Source of the DNA: Curtobacterium sp. VKM Ac-1376 | GTDB lineage: Bacteria > Actinomycetota > Actinomycetes > Actinomycetales > Microbacteriaceae | Direction: 5' to 3' | Length of the DNA: 64,000 nucleotides | Assembly: GCF_015351025.1 (NCBI RefSeq) | Contig: NZ_JADKRV010000005.1 | Location: 62,001 to 126,000, forward strand | Shown here: positions 9,959-18,839 of the stretch, one piece after another | How the letters are laid out: every line of letters begins with the position of its first letter | Numbering within the stretch: the stretch's first letter is position 1 | Program-made: the position numbers and the translations under genes | Notes under the pieces: model-generated | What the model was told of the DNA's origin: nothing | Databases searched by the model: none | What the model saw: only the letters and a program-made list of their open reading frames with translations

Positions 9959-10854
9959 CGGGTGCCAGCGTGGGCACGATCCGCTCAGGAGGCCCGGCCT
10001 CCTTCGGCGACCGGCTCGCGTCCGCGATGCGCGAGCGTTCACCGCTCTGCGTCGGCATCGACCCCCACGCCGCCACCCTGGCGGCGTGGGGGCTCGCCCG
10101 CGACGAGCGGGGGCTCACCGCGTTCGGCGCGACCCTGGTCGACGCGGCCGCCGGCCGTGCGGCGATCGTGAAGCCGCAGGTCGCCTTCTTCGAGGCGGCT
10201 GGGGTGGCGGGCTACCGTGCGCTCGACGCGACGATCCGTCGGGCACGCGATGCGGGCCTCCTGGTCGTCGCCGACGCGAAGCGGGGCGACATCGGGACCA
10301 CCGGTGACGACTACGCGCTCGCGTGGCTGGACCGTGACGGGCCGTTCGCGGCCGACGCCATGACCGTGTCGCCGTACCTCGGGTACGGCTCGCTCCGGGG
10401 CACGATCGACGTCGCGCGCCGGAACGGTGCCGGCGTCTTCGTGCTCGCCGCGACGAGCAACCCCGAGGCCCGGGTGCTGCAGACCGCCGTGCTGGCGGAG
10501 GGCCCGCGTACCGGCCGGACGGTCGCGGCCGGTATCGTCTTGGACGTGGCAGACGACAACCGGTCCGTGGGCGATCAGGCCCTGGGTGACGTCGGGCTCG
10601 TGCTCGGCGCGACCCTTCATCTCGACGACTTCGGCATCGATGCGGACGCGATCGGCACGGCACCGGTCCTCGCACCGGGTTTCGGTGCCCAGGGTGCCCG
10701 GATCGAGGACCTCCGTGCGCTGTACCGCACCCGTGCCGAGCAGGTGCTCGTGAGCGAGTCGCGCGGCCTGCTGACCGGCGGTCCGGACGGGGCCCGGGCG
10801 CTCGTGGCCGACCGTGCCGACCGCATCCGCACCGCACTGGGGGCGTCCGCGTGA
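9955..10854 (+). CDS. pyrF: Orotidine-5'-phosphate decarboxylase, type 2
   Basis: Final step to UMP. The 299-residue length and motif [13 protein letters not shown] (Asp107, Lys109, Asp112) identify the long type 2 form found in actinobacteria rather than the ~230-residue E. coli type. Substrate-binding features include LCVGIDPH (about 31-38) and the C-terminal [11 protein letters not shown] phosphate loop. The GTG start overlaps the carB stop; a second GTG five codons in (9970) is possible and would remove a non-conserved stretch. pyrD and pyrE are not in the window, so the pathway is completed elsewhere. It overlaps the following gene by four bases. Confidence 0.95.
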   Translation: MTGASVGTIRSGGPASFGDRLASAMRERSPLCVGIDPHAATLAAWGLARDERGLTAFGATLVDAAAGRAAIVKPQVAFFEAAGVAGYRALDATIRRARDAGLLVVADAKRGDIGTTGDDYALAWLDRDGPFAADAMTVSPYLGYGSLRGTIDVARRNGAGVFVLAATSNPEARVLQTAVLAEGPRTGRTVAAGIVLDVADDNRSVGDQALGDVGLVLGATLHLDDFGIDADAIGTAPVLAPGFGAQGARIEDLRALYRTRAEQVLVSESRGLLTGGPDGARALVADRADRIRTALGASA

Positions 10855-11774
10855 CCGACGACCGCGACGACCTGCCCGCCCACCGCACCCCGCCGGAGGT
10901 CGACCGCGTCGCTGCGGCGAAGGCCGCGGTGGCCGCACGACGCGCCAGGGCCGCGGTGAAGGCCACGATCGCCTCGGGGGAGCGGTCCGCACTCGACGTC
11001 GCACGCGCCGCGTGGGACGACTCGCTGGTCGAGACGACGTCCGCCGAACGCTCGCTGCGCGTCCGTGACCTGCTCGTCAGCCTGCCCGGCATCGGTCCGG
11101 CGCGGGCCGAGGCGATCATGGGGACGCTGCGCATCGCGCCGTCGAAGCGCCTGGGCGGACTCGGTACCCGCCAGCGGACCGCCCTGGCGGACTGGCTCGC
11201 CGCCCGTGGCCGCAAGCGCGGCAGCTCGAAGCTCGTCGTGCTCGCCGGTCCCACCGCGGTCGGCAAGGGCACCGTGAGCGCGCACATCCGACAGCACTAC
11301 CCGGACGTGAACCTCAGCGTCTCGGCCACCACGCGGAAGCCCCGCCCCGGTGAGGTCGACGGCGTGCACTACTACTTCGTGGACGACGACGAGTTCGACC
11401 GCATGATCCGCGATCGTGAGCTGCTCGAGTGGGCGACCGTCCACAACTCGTACCGCTACGGCACCCCGCGCCCGCCGATCGACCGCGCGCTCGACGCCGG
11501 CGAGAAGGTCATGCTCGAGATCGACCTGCAGGGTGCCCGGCAGGTCCGCGACGCCATGCCCGAGGCGGTACTCGTGTTCCTGCTGCCCCCGACGTGGGAG
11601 GAACTGGTGCGCCGGCTCATCGGCCGCGGCACCGAATCGGCCGAGGAACAGGCGCGTCGGCTCGAGACCGCGAAGATCGAACTCGCGGCGCAGGAGGAGT
11701 TCGACGTGCGGATCGTGAACTCCGATGTCGGCACGGCGGCACGCGAGGTCGTAGACTTGTTCTCTGCGCCCTGA
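10851..11774 (+). CDS. gmk: Fusion of actinobacterial integration host factor (mIHF) and guanylate kinase
   Basis: Residues 1-119 resemble mIHF, the DNA-binding nucleoid protein of actinobacteria: a long basic helix ([20 protein letters not shown]), then [20 protein letters not shown] and [18 protein letters not shown], the parts that form the DNA-binding core. Residues 127-307 are guanylate kinase, with P-loop GPTAVGKGT (133-141) and the GMP-binding [19 protein letters not shown] region. Guanylate kinase turns GMP/dGMP into GDP/dGDP. In mycobacteria mihF and gmk are separate adjacent genes; here there is no stop or start between them, only a short basic linker GRKRGSSK. The GTG start overlaps the pyrF stop. 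A 3' internal -10 box probably drives rpoZ. Confidence 0.93.
   Translation: MTDDRDDLPAHRTPPEVDRVAAAKAAVAARRARAAVKATIASGERSALDVARAAWDDSLVETTSAERSLRVRDLLVSLPGIGPARAEAIMGTLRIAPSKRLGGLGTRQRTALADWLAARGRKRGSSKLVVLAGPTAVGKGTVSAHIRQHYPDVNLSVSATTRKPRPGEVDGVHYYFVDDDEFDRMIRDRELLEWATVHNSYRYGTPRPPIDRALDAGEKVMLEIDLQGARQVRDAMPEAVLVFLLPPTWEELVRRLIGRGTESAEEQARRLETAKIELAAQEEFDVRIVNSDVGTAAREVVDLFSAP
11752..11757 (+). promoter_or_regulatory. Candidate -10 box for rpoZ inside the end of gmk
   Basis: TAGACT lies in the last codons of gmk, 44 bases before the rpoZ ATG. The same hexamer precedes rpsA. A start near 11764 would give a ~38-nt leader containing the rpoZ ribosome-binding site GAGGAGA. Confidence 0.4.
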
Positions 11775-11801
11775 CGGGTGCACCGACGACGAGGAGACAC
11801 C

Positions 11802-12065
11802 ATGGCCAACCCCCAGGGCATCATCGACCCGCCCATCGACGACCTGCTCAGCAAGGTCGAGTCGAAGTACGCGCTGGTCATCTTCGCATCGAAGCGCGCC
11901 CGCCAGATCAACGACTACTACGCCGACCTGCACGAGGGCTCGCTCTTCGACAACGTCGGTCCGCTCGTCGACTCGACGATCGACGACAAGCCGCTGTCGG
12001 TCGCGCTCCACGAGATCAACGAGGACAAGCTGACCGTCACCAAGCAGCAGCAGCCCTCCGACTGA
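11802..12065 (+). CDS. rpoZ: RNA polymerase omega subunit
   Basis: Omega helps fold and assemble beta' in RNA polymerase. The 87-residue product carries [25 protein letters not shown] (about residues 11-35; core [15 protein letters not shown]), the conserved omega helix, and a short acidic C-terminal part [16 protein letters not shown]. The ATG at 11802 is preceded by GAGGAGA at a normal distance; a GTG eight codons upstream has no ribosome-binding site. It lies 27 bases after gmk, a linkage seen across bacteria, and 5 bases before metK. Confidence 0.95.
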   Translation: MANPQGIIDPPIDDLLSKVESKYALVIFASKRARQINDYYADLHEGSLFDNVGPLVDSTIDDKPLSVALHEINEDKLTVTKQQQPSD

Positions 12066-12070
12066 TCCCG

Positions 12071-13282
12071 GTGACTGGAGCTGCACTGCGCCTCTTCACG
12101 TCCGAGTCGGTGACCGAGGGGCACCCCGACAAGATCTGCGACCAGATCTCGGACAGCATCCTCGACGCGCTGCTGACGGTCGACCCGAACGCGCGCGTCG
12201 CCGTCGAGACCATGGTCACGACCGGGCTCGTGCACGTCGCGGGCGAGGTCACGACCTCGGGCTACGTCGAGATCCCGAAGCTCGTCCGTGATGTCATCAC
12301 GGGCATCGGCTACAACTCCTCCGACGTCTCCTTCGACGGCCACACCTGCGGTGTCGAGGTGTCGATCGGTGCCCAGTCCCCGGACATCGCACAGGGCGTC
12401 GACGAGTCGCTCGACTCCCGCTCCGGCGCGGTCGACCCGCTCGACCGCCAGGGCGCCGGCGACCAGGGCATCATGTTCGGCTTCGCGACGAACGAGACCC
12501 CCGAGTACATGCCCGTCGCGATCTGGCTGGCGCACCGCCTGGCCGAGCGCCTGGCTGCCGTGCGGAAGTCCGGCGAGCTGTCGTTCCTGCGCCCGGACGG
12601 CAAGACCCAGGTGACGATCGGGTACGACGGTGTCGTGCCGAAGACCGTCGAGACCGTCGTGCTCTCGACGCAGCACTCGCCGAGCGTCACGCTCGCTGAG
12701 CTCACCGCGGCGATCACCGAGCACGTCATCCGTCCGGTGCTCGACCTGGTCGACCTCGACTCGTCGCACGTCGACGTCATCGTGAACCCGACCGGTCGCT
12801 TCGAGATCGGCGGGCCCCAGGGCGACGCCGGACTCACGGGCCGCAAGGTCATCGTCGACACCTACGGTGGGGCCTCCCGCCACGGCGGCGGTGCGTTCAG
12901 CGGCAAGGACCCGTCCAAGGTCGACCGCTCGGCCGCCTACGCCCTGCGCTGGGTCGCGAAGAACGCGGTCGCCGCGGGGCTCGCCGACCGCCTCGAGGTC
13001 CAGGTCGCCTACGCGATCGGCCGCGCGAAGCCGGTCGGGCTCTACGTCGAGACCTTCGGCACCGGGCACGTCGACGACGTCACGATCGAGGCGGCCATCC
13101 GCCAGGTGTTCGACCTGCGTCCGGCCGCGATCATCCGCGACCTCGACCTGCTCCGGCCGATCTACGCGCAGACCGCGACCTACGGGCACTTCGGCCGTGA
13201 ACTCCCCGGGTTCACGTGGGAGCAGCTCGACCGTGTCGAGGAACTCCGCGCTGCCGCAGGACTCGTCGACGCGACCGTCTGA
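12071..13282 (+). CDS. metK: S-adenosylmethionine synthetase
   Basis: Joins methionine and ATP to make AdoMet, the cell's methyl donor. The 403-residue protein opens with [20 protein letters not shown], the family hallmark containing a catalytic His and metal-binding residues, and has [16 protein letters not shown] (about residues 129-144) and the glycine-rich [16 protein letters not shown] loop (about 275-290). The start GTG lies five bases after the rpoZ stop without an evident ribosome-binding site, so it likely relies on translating ribosomes from rpoZ. Protein N terminus [13 protein letters not shown] supports this start. Confidence 0.96.
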   Translation: MTGAALRLFTSESVTEGHPDKICDQISDSILDALLTVDPNARVAVETMVTTGLVHVAGEVTTSGYVEIPKLVRDVITGIGYNSSDVSFDGHTCGVEVSIGAQSPDIAQGVDESLDSRSGAVDPLDRQGAGDQGIMFGFATNETPEYMPVAIWLAHRLAERLAAVRKSGELSFLRPDGKTQVTIGYDGVVPKTVETVVLSTQHSPSVTLAELTAAITEHVIRPVLDLVDLDSSHVDVIVNPTGRFEIGGPQGDAGLTGRKVIVDTYGGASRHGGGAFSGKDPSKVDRSAAYALRWVAKNAVAAGLADRLEVQVAYAIGRAKPVGLYVETFGTGHVDDVTIEAAIRQVFDLRPAAIIRDLDLLRPIYAQTATYGHFGRELPGFTWEQLDRVEELRAAAGLVDATV

Positions 13283-13290
13283 AGCACCGC

Positions 13291-15273
13291 GTGACCACCG
13301 TCGCGCGTGTCGTCCTCGACTCGCCGCTCCCGCAGTTGGACCGTCTGTTCGACTACCGGGTGCCGGCCGAGCTCGAGGACGACTGCGTTGCGGGGGTCCG
13401 CGTCAAGGTGCCGCTGCGCACCGGTGCCCGGATGTCCGACGGCTACGTCGTCGAGATCGTCACCGAAGGTGAGTACCCCGGTGAGTTGAGCCAGATCGAG
13501 GCCGTGCTGTCGCCGGTGCCCGTCCTGGCGCCGGAGATCTGGACCCTCGCGCGCGCCGTCGCCGACCGGGCCGCCGGCGTCGCCTCCGACGTCCTGCGCC
13601 TGGCCGTCCCGCCGCGTCAGGTGCGCGCCGAGAAGGCCTGGCTCGCCCGCGACACCGCGTGGTCGCCCCCGGCCGTGACCGCTCCGCCCGTCACCGGCTA
13701 CGCCGACGGCGTCCTGGAGGCCGTTGTGACGGAGCACGGTCGGGCCGCGGTCGCCGCCGTGCCCCGGCCCGTGGCGCTGCGCGACGCGGACGAGCCGGTC
13801 TGGGTGCCGGGGTGGGCCGCGACGCTCGCCCAGGCCGCCGCGCACACGCTGGCGGCCGAGCAGTCCGCCGTGATCGCCGTGCCGGACTTCCGCGACGTCA
13901 TCGACCTCGAGCGTGCCCTGCTCGCCGTGCTGCCGCCGGAACGGGTGGTGCGGTTCGACGCCAAGCAGACGAACGGGCAGCGCGCGAAGGCCCTGCTGCA
14001 GGCCCGCACCCACGCGGTGGTGGCGATCGGCAACCGCACGGCGGTGTACGCCCCGGCAACCGAACTCGGCCTGATCGCGATGTGGGACGACGGCGACGCC
14101 TCGTTCATCGAGCAGCGGGCGCCCTACGTGCACACGCGCGACGTCGCCCTGGTGCGGGCCGCCCAGTCCGGTGCGGCGCTGCTGTTCGTCTCGCACGCCC
14201 GCAGCACCGACGTGCAGCGCCTGGTCGAGCTGCACTGGCTGCAGGACGTCGTGCCCTACCGCGTGAAGACCCCGAAGGTCATCCCCACCGTGCAGCAGAC
14301 CGGTGCCGAGGGGTTCGCCGCACAGGCCCGGATCCCGAGCTCGGCGTGGCGTGCGGCGCGGGAGGCCAGCCAGCACGGTCCGGTGCTCGTGCAGGTCGCG
14401 AGCCCGGGCTTCGGCACCGGGCTGGTCTGCGCCGAGTGCGGGGAACGTGCGCACTGCCGGGTCTGCGGCGGACCGCTCGGCAGCCCGCACCGTGGCGCCA
14501 CGCCCCAGTGCCGGTTCTGCGGCGCGCTGGCCGTCGGGTTCCGGTGCCCGACGTGCGGCAACGGCACCGTCAAGCCGGTCGGGCAGGGGGCTCAGCGCAC
14601 GGCCGACGAACTCGGGCGGGCGTTCCCCGGCACCCGGATCGTCGTCGCCGACGGGTCCCGTCCGCTGGACGAGGTTCCAGCGAAGCCCTCGGTCGTGGTC
14701 GCCACTCGCGGTGCAGAGCCGTCGGTCCCCGGGGGCTACGCCTGCGTGCTGTTGCTCGATGGCGAGAAGATGCTCGCCCGCGAAGGGCTGCGCGTGCAGG
14801 AGGACGTCCTGCGCTTCTGGACGAACGCGGCGGCGAAGTCGGCCCCCGGCGCCGAGGTGTACCTCGTCGGGATCGGCGGGCGGCTGGCTTCGGCGATGGC
14901 GCTCTGGCGGCTCGACGGCCCGGCGCACGACGAGCTCACCGACCGCCGCGAGCTGCACTTCCCGCCGGCGGTGCGAGTCGCGACGATGACCGGCACCGAC
15001 GAGGCCGTCACGGCAGCGGTCGATGCGCTCGGCGACGCGGTCGTCGGTCCGGTGCTCGGCCCGGTGCCCGTGGAGGACGAGGCCCTTCCCGGAACGGTAC
15101 GGGCGATCGTGCGGTTCCCGTACGCGCACGGTGCCGAGGTCGCGGCGACGCTCAAGGCCGAGGTCATCCGGCGCTCGTCGACCCGGCGGGTGCTCAAGGG
15201 CGGCAACCGGCGGCGGGCCGCTCCGACGCTGCGGGTGCGGCTGGACGACGCGGAGCCGTTCTCCGAGGTCTGA
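13291..15273 (+). CDS. priA: PriA-like primosomal protein with degenerate helicase motifs
   Basis: PriA reloads the replisome at stalled forks. The 660-residue protein keeps the N-terminal 3'-DNA-binding domain (ARVVLDSPLPQLDRLFDYRVP) and the zinc-binding cysteines (CAECGERAHCRVCG and CRFCG...CPTCG, about residues 379-430). The helicase core is eroded: no GxGKT Walker A loop is present where one is expected near residue 195, and the DEEH Walker B position reads MWDDGDAS. This loss is known for actinobacterial PriA and implies no ATP-driven unwinding. GTG start eight bases after metK. The gene ends against a strong bidirectional hairpin. Confidence 0.92.
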   Translation: MTTVARVVLDSPLPQLDRLFDYRVPAELEDDCVAGVRVKVPLRTGARMSDGYVVEIVTEGEYPGELSQIEAVLSPVPVLAPEIWTLARAVADRAAGVASDVLRLAVPPRQVRAEKAWLARDTAWSPPAVTAPPVTGYADGVLEAVVTEHGRAAVAAVPRPVALRDADEPVWVPGWAATLAQAAAHTLAAEQSAVIAVPDFRDVIDLERALLAVLPPERVVRFDAKQTNGQRAKALLQARTHAVVAIGNRTAVYAPATELGLIAMWDDGDASFIEQRAPYVHTRDVALVRAAQSGAALLFVSHARSTDVQRLVELHWLQDVVPYRVKTPKVIPTVQQTGAEGFAAQARIPSSAWRAAREASQHGPVLVQVASPGFGTGLVCAECGERAHCRVCGGPLGSPHRGATPQCRFCGALAVGFRCPTCGNGTVKPVGQGAQRTADELGRAFPGTRIVVADGSRPLDEVPAKPSVVVATRGAEPSVPGGYACVLLLDGEKMLAREGLRVQEDVLRFWTNAAAKSAPGAEVYLVGIGGRLASAMALWRLDGPAHDELTDRRELHFPPAVRVATMTGTDEAVTAAVDALGDAVVGPVLGPVPVEDEALPGTVRAIVRFPYAHGAEVAATLKAEVIRRSSTRRVLKGGNRRRAAPTLRVRLDDAEPFSEV

Positions 15274-15276
15274 CCC

Positions 15277-15368
15277 GATCGGTCGCGCAGGTGCCGCCCA
15301 CGCAGGACGACACCGCCGACGTCGTCGGACGTCGGCGGTGTCGTCCTGCGTCTTGCGTGCGACCGATC
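15277..15368. terminator. Large nested hairpin between convergent priA and DUF4383 genes
   Basis: The core is a perfect 23-bp inverted repeat, 15301-15323 with 15328-15350, and a 4-base loop. Outside it, 15277-15286 (GATCGGTCGC) pairs with 15359-15368 (GCGACCGATC). It sits between the priA stop and the stop of the reverse-strand gene, so it can end transcription from both sides. No T-run is present, as is usual for GC-rich actinobacterial terminators. Confidence 0.85.
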
Positions 15369-15822
15369 AGGCGTTCACGGCCCGGCGACGCTCGCGCGGC
15401 AGCACGACGCCGAGGGCGACCATGCCGATCGCGAGCACCAGGTGCAGCCAGTTGTCGGCGTTGTTGAGCGGGACGAAGTTCGCTCCGGAGCTGTGGCCGG
15501 CGGTGAACAGGCCGTAGATCCACAGGACGAAGTAGACGATCCCGCCGATCACGAGGTACATCCGCGAACCCGAGGCCCGCGTGGCGGCGAGCAGCCCGAC
15601 GATGCCGAACAGCAGGTGCACGATGTTGTGCAGCACCGACACCTGGAAGATGCCGAGCAGCATGCCCATCGACTCGTGCCCGGCACCCGCCAGGTCGCCC
15701 GTGGTGATCCCGGGGATGAACCCAGCGATCCCGACGAGCAGGAACACGATGCCGACCACGAGGGCGGCCTTCTGGACGGACGAACCCGCGTAGCGGTTGG
15801 TGGAGGTGGTGACGTCGCTCAT
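15367..15822 (-). CDS. DUF4383 family membrane protein
   Basis: A 151-residue protein with four predicted membrane helices (about residues 17-35, 60-82, 88-106, 126-141) and the signature LHNIVHLLFGIVGLLAA, followed by LNNADNWLHLVLAIGM, both typical of DUF4383. The His residues in the loops are conserved in the family as I know it, but no function is established. The ATG shares four bases with the stop of the upstream reverse-strand gene, so the two are translated together. It faces priA across a strong terminator. Confidence 0.85.
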   Translation of the reverse strand: MSDVTTSTNRYAGSSVQKAALVVGIVFLLVGIAGFIPGITTGDLAGAGHESMGMLLGIFQVSVLHNIVHLLFGIVGLLAATRASGSRMYLVIGGIVYFVLWIYGLFTAGHSSGANFVPLNNADNWLHLVLAIGMVALGVVLPRERRRAVNA

Positions 15823-16151
15823 GGTGTCTCCTGGACGGGATTGGTGGGCGTGCCGTGCGAGGGCGGGTTGATCTTCGGTCCGGCGGTCGCCGGTGTGACG
15901 ACCGAGGGGGACGGCGCCCCCGCGGACACTTCGGGCAGGTGCTCCGGGACGGAACCGGTCGGTTCCGCTCCACCGTCGAGGGCCTCGATCCGGTGTCGGA
16001 TCCGCTCGAGGACCGGGAGACGGCCGCCGTGCTCGGTCTCGTGCTCGAGCAGCACGCCGAGCTGCTCGCGGTCGAGCGCGGTCAGGTGCTCGCTCAGGTT
16101 GCCGAGCGGGACGTGGTCGAAGTCCGGGATCGGGAGTTCTCGGTCGGTCAT
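15819..16151 (-). CDS. Small conserved acidic protein of unknown function
   Basis: A 110-residue soluble protein with no membrane helix or enzymatic motif. The first ~65 residues (LPIPDFDHVPLGNLSEHLTAL, then LGVLLEHETEHGGRLPVLERI) resemble a short helical domain seen in other actinobacterial proteins, while the last ~45 are Pro/Ser/Thr-rich and look disordered. The ATG at 16151 is chosen because AAGGAG precedes it by five bases; a longer frame extends upstream but runs into the fmt promoter region. It heads a two-gene unit with the DUF4383 protein, which suggests a shared, possibly envelope-related, role. Confidence 0.75.
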   Translation of the reverse strand: MTDRELPIPDFDHVPLGNLSEHLTALDREQLGVLLEHETEHGGRLPVLERIRHRIEALDGGAEPTGSVPEHLPEVSAGAPSPSVVTPATAGPKINPPSHGTPTNPVQETP

Positions 16152-16176
16152 GGTGCTCCTTCCGTCGATGCGGCAG

Positions 16177-16182
16177 ACCGTA
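16177..16182 (-). promoter_or_regulatory. Candidate -10 box for the small protein-DUF4383 pair
   Basis: Read on the reverse strand the hexamer is TACGGT, 26 bases before the ATG at 16151, leaving room for the AAGGAG ribosome-binding site. No -35 match was found. Confidence 0.35.
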
Positions 16183-16285
16183 CGCAGCCCACGCTCTGCC
16201 GTTCCACAGGGTGCCCGTCCGCTCCGCGTGCTCCGGACATGTCGGTCGACCGTCGGGGACCCGCCGACGTGGGAGGATCGAACCC

Positions 16286-17221
16286 ATGCGTCTCGTCGTC
16301 GCCGGCAGCCCCGCTGCGGCCGTCCCCACCCTCCGCCGTCTGGTGGCGTCCGAGCACGAGATCGCGGCGGTCCTGACCCGACCGGCCACACCGCAGGGCC
16401 GCAAGCGCGTCCTGACGCCGACCCCCGTCGCGCAGGCGGCCGCCGAGCTCGGGCTGCCGGTCATCGAGACGGCCCGCGTCGACGATGCCGTCACCGCCCG
16501 GATCGCCGCGCTCGACGTCGACCTCGGCGTCATCGTCGCGTACGGGGCGCTGCTCCGTCGGCCGGCGCTGGACGCCCCGCGGCACGGCTGGATCAACCTG
16601 CACTTCTCCGACCTGCCGGCCTACCGCGGTGCGGCGCCCGTGCAGCGCGCCGTGATGGTGGGGGACGCCCGGACCGCGGCGACGGTCTTCCAGCTCGTCG
16701 AGGCGCTCGACGCCGGTCCTGTGTTCACCGCTCACCCGTTCGACATCGACTCCGAGGCGACTGCCGGCGAGGTCCTCGCCGCGATGGCCGAGGTCGGCGC
16801 GGACGTCGTCGCCGACGTGGTGGACGGCATCGCGGCCGGCACCGCCGTCGCGACCGCGCAGTCGGGCGAGCCGACGCTCGCACCGAAGCTCACCATCGAC
16901 GACGGCCGCATCGACTTCGCCGCACCCGCCGCGGTCGTGCACGCCCACCTGCGCGGCGTCACGCCTGAGCCCGGCGCGTACGCGCACCTGGGCGAGACCC
17001 GCGTGAAGCTGCTCCGCAGCACGCTCGAGCCGGGAGGCACGGGGGACCCCGCCCCGTCGCTCGCGCCGGGTGCGCTCGCGCTCCACGGCGGTCGGCTGCT
17101 GGTCGGGACCGCCGACAGCCCGCTCGTGCTGCTCGAGGTGCAGCCAGCGGGCAAGAAGGCGATGGACGCCGCCGCCTGGGCCCGGGGCCTCGGTGAACTG
17201 GACGGGAAGGTCCTCGCATGA
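16286..17221 (+). CDS. fmt: Methionyl-tRNA formyltransferase
   Basis: Formylates initiator Met-tRNA using 10-formyl-THF. The 311-residue protein has the N-terminal Rossmann-like domain (RLVVAGSPAAAVPTLRRLV), the catalytic Asn-His pair in WINLHFSDLPAYRGAAPVQ (about residues 101-119), and the catalytic Asp in QLVEALDAGPVF. The usual HxSLLP is HFSDLP here, a mild variant. The C-terminal OB-like domain binds tRNA. The GGGAGGA before the ATG could be a ribosome-binding site; the spacing would also fit a weak leaderless -10. Four-base ATGA overlap with rsmB. Confidence 0.95.
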   Translation: MRLVVAGSPAAAVPTLRRLVASEHEIAAVLTRPATPQGRKRVLTPTPVAQAAAELGLPVIETARVDDAVTARIAALDVDLGVIVAYGALLRRPALDAPRHGWINLHFSDLPAYRGAAPVQRAVMVGDARTAATVFQLVEALDAGPVFTAHPFDIDSEATAGEVLAAMAEVGADVVADVVDGIAAGTAVATAQSGEPTLAPKLTIDDGRIDFAAPAAVVHAHLRGVTPEPGAYAHLGETRVKLLRSTLEPGGTGDPAPSLAPGALALHGGRLLVGTADSPLVLLEVQPAGKKAMDAAAWARGLGELDGKVLA

Positions 17222-18804
17222 GCCCCCAGAACGCCGCCAATGGAGCCCGCCGAGGCCCGCGACCCGCGAATGCCCGACGTGTCGCGTTCGATGTGCTCCG
17301 CGCCGTGCAGGTCGACGACGCGTACGCGAACCTGCTGCTGCCGACACGCATCCGCCGAGCCGGGCTCACTGCCCGTGACGCCGGGTTCGCGACGGAGCTC
17401 ACCTACGGGTCGATCCGGATGCTCGGTCGGTACGACGTGATCATCGCGCTGGCGTCCGGTCGCCGGGCCGAGAACATCGAGGCGGACGTCCTCGACGTGA
17501 TGCGTCTCGGTGCGCACCAGCTGCTGGCCATGCGCACACCGACGCACGCCGCCGTCGACGCCACGGTCGAGCTCGCCCGACAGGTGGGTGCCCGTCGCGC
17601 GACCGGGTTCGTGAACGCCGTGATGCGCAAGATCGCCGCTCGCACCGACGAGGAGTGGGACGCCCTGATCACCGAGGGCCGAGCCGGGGACGCCCTGCTC
17701 GCCACCCGGTGGTCGCACCCGGTCTGGGTCGTCTCCGCGCTCCGCGACGCCCTGGCCGCCGAACGCTCCCGCGACGAGCTCGCCGCCCTGCTCGCCGCCG
17801 ACAACGCCGCACCCCGGGTGCAGCTCGCCGCGCTCCCCGGACTCGCCACCGACGAGGACATCGCCACCGCGACCGCGAGCACGGCGCCCGACACGGAGGA
17901 CACCGAGGACACCGATGAGGCGAACGCCTTCGTCGACGCGACCGGCGCGTCGGACGTGCCCGCGGCCCTGGTGCCCGCCGACGACGAACCGGAGGCCGAC
18001 GGCGCGACCGGCACCGTGCCTCCCGTCCGGTCTGCCGACCACCGACCGGCGGCTGACGCCCTGCCGGTGTCACCCGTCGGGATCCGGGGCATCTCCGGTG
18101 ACCCCGGGCGCGTGCCGGGTGTCGCCGCCGGACGCCTGCGCGTGCAGGACGAGGGGTCGCAGCTCGCCGCACTGGCGCTCAGCCGGTCGTCGGCCGTGCG
18201 CGAGGGGGAGCGGTGGCTCGACATGTGCGCCGGACCCGGGGGCAAGGCGGCGCTGCTCGCCGCCGAGGCACAGCAGGGCGGGGCGACCCTCGTCGCGAAC
18301 GAGCTCGTGCCGGCGCGGGCCGGCCTCGTCCGGAACGCCCTCGGGGTGTTCGGCGACCACGTCCGTGTCGTCGAGGGCGACGCACGTCGGTACGGACGCG
18401 ACGGCACCGGGATGACCTTCGACCGGATCCTGCTCGACGCACCCTGCACCGGCCTCGGTGCCCTGCGTCGTCGGCCCGAGGCTCGGTGGCGGAAGGTCCC
18501 CGAGGACGTGCAGGAGCTCGCGGCGCTGCAGGCCGAACTGCTCGACGCGGCCCTGCGGGTGCTCGCACCGGGCGGGACCCTGGCGTACGTGACGTGCTCG
18601 CCGCACCTCGCCGAGACGCGCGGGCAGGTCGACGCTCTCATGCGCCGTCACGGGGACCTGCTCGAGCAGCTCGACACGGCGAGCGTCGTCCGCGGGGTCG
18701 CGGCGCGCGACCCGCAGATCGCGGACGGTGCCACCGCGCAGCTGTGGCCCCACCGCGTGGGGACGGACGCGATGTTCATCGCGCTGTTCCGTCGCGTCGA
18801 CTGA
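17218..18804 (+). CDS. rsmB: 16S rRNA (cytosine-C5)-methyltransferase RsmB with acidic insert
   Basis: Makes m5C967 in 16S rRNA. Domain order: a NusB-like RNA-binding domain (about residues 20-165), then a Rossmann methyltransferase with the AdoMet loop DMCAGPGGKAALLA (about 339-352), Cys410 in the DAPCTGLG motif, and the catalytic Cys460 in VTCSPH. At 528 residues it is longer than the usual 430-480. The excess is a low-complexity, strongly acidic stretch around residues 215-285, rich in Thr, Asp, Glu and Ala (for example TEDTEDTDEANAF), between the two domains, probably a flexible linker. It overlaps fmt, the common neighbour. Confidence 0.94.
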   Translation: MSPQNAANGARRGPRPANARRVAFDVLRAVQVDDAYANLLLPTRIRRAGLTARDAGFATELTYGSIRMLGRYDVIIALASGRRAENIEADVLDVMRLGAHQLLAMRTPTHAAVDATVELARQVGARRATGFVNAVMRKIAARTDEEWDALITEGRAGDALLATRWSHPVWVVSALRDALAAERSRDELAALLAADNAAPRVQLAALPGLATDEDIATATASTAPDTEDTEDTDEANAFVDATGASDVPAALVPADDEPEADGATGTVPPVRSADHRPAADALPVSPVGIRGISGDPGRVPGVAAGRLRVQDEGSQLAALALSRSSAVREGERWLDMCAGPGGKAALLAAEAQQGGATLVANELVPARAGLVRNALGVFGDHVRVVEGDARRYGRDGTGMTFDRILLDAPCTGLGALRRRPEARWRKVPEDVQELAALQAELLDAALRVLAPGGTLAYVTCSPHLAETRGQVDALMRRHGDLLEQLDTASVVRGVAARDPQIADGATAQLWPHRVGTDAMFIALFRRVD

Positions 18805-18827
18805 GGTCCGCGCCCGCCGCACGCCGG

Positions 18828-18833
18828 TAGGCT
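18828..18833 (+). promoter_or_regulatory. Leaderless-type -10 box for rpe
   Basis: TAGGCT ends 6 bases before the rpe GTG with no ribosome-binding site between, so transcription should begin at or next to the start codon. Confidence 0.6.
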
Positions 18834-18839
18834 TGCCCG

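Noticed and set aside
6398..10042. A reverse-strand open frame of over 1200 codons opposite carB
   Set aside because: It mirrors the codon pattern of carB in GC-rich DNA, encodes a repetitive Arg/Asp/Val-rich product and matches no family. The same holds for the long antisense frames opposite gltB (28445-32524) and opposite uvrA-uvrC (57682-63972).
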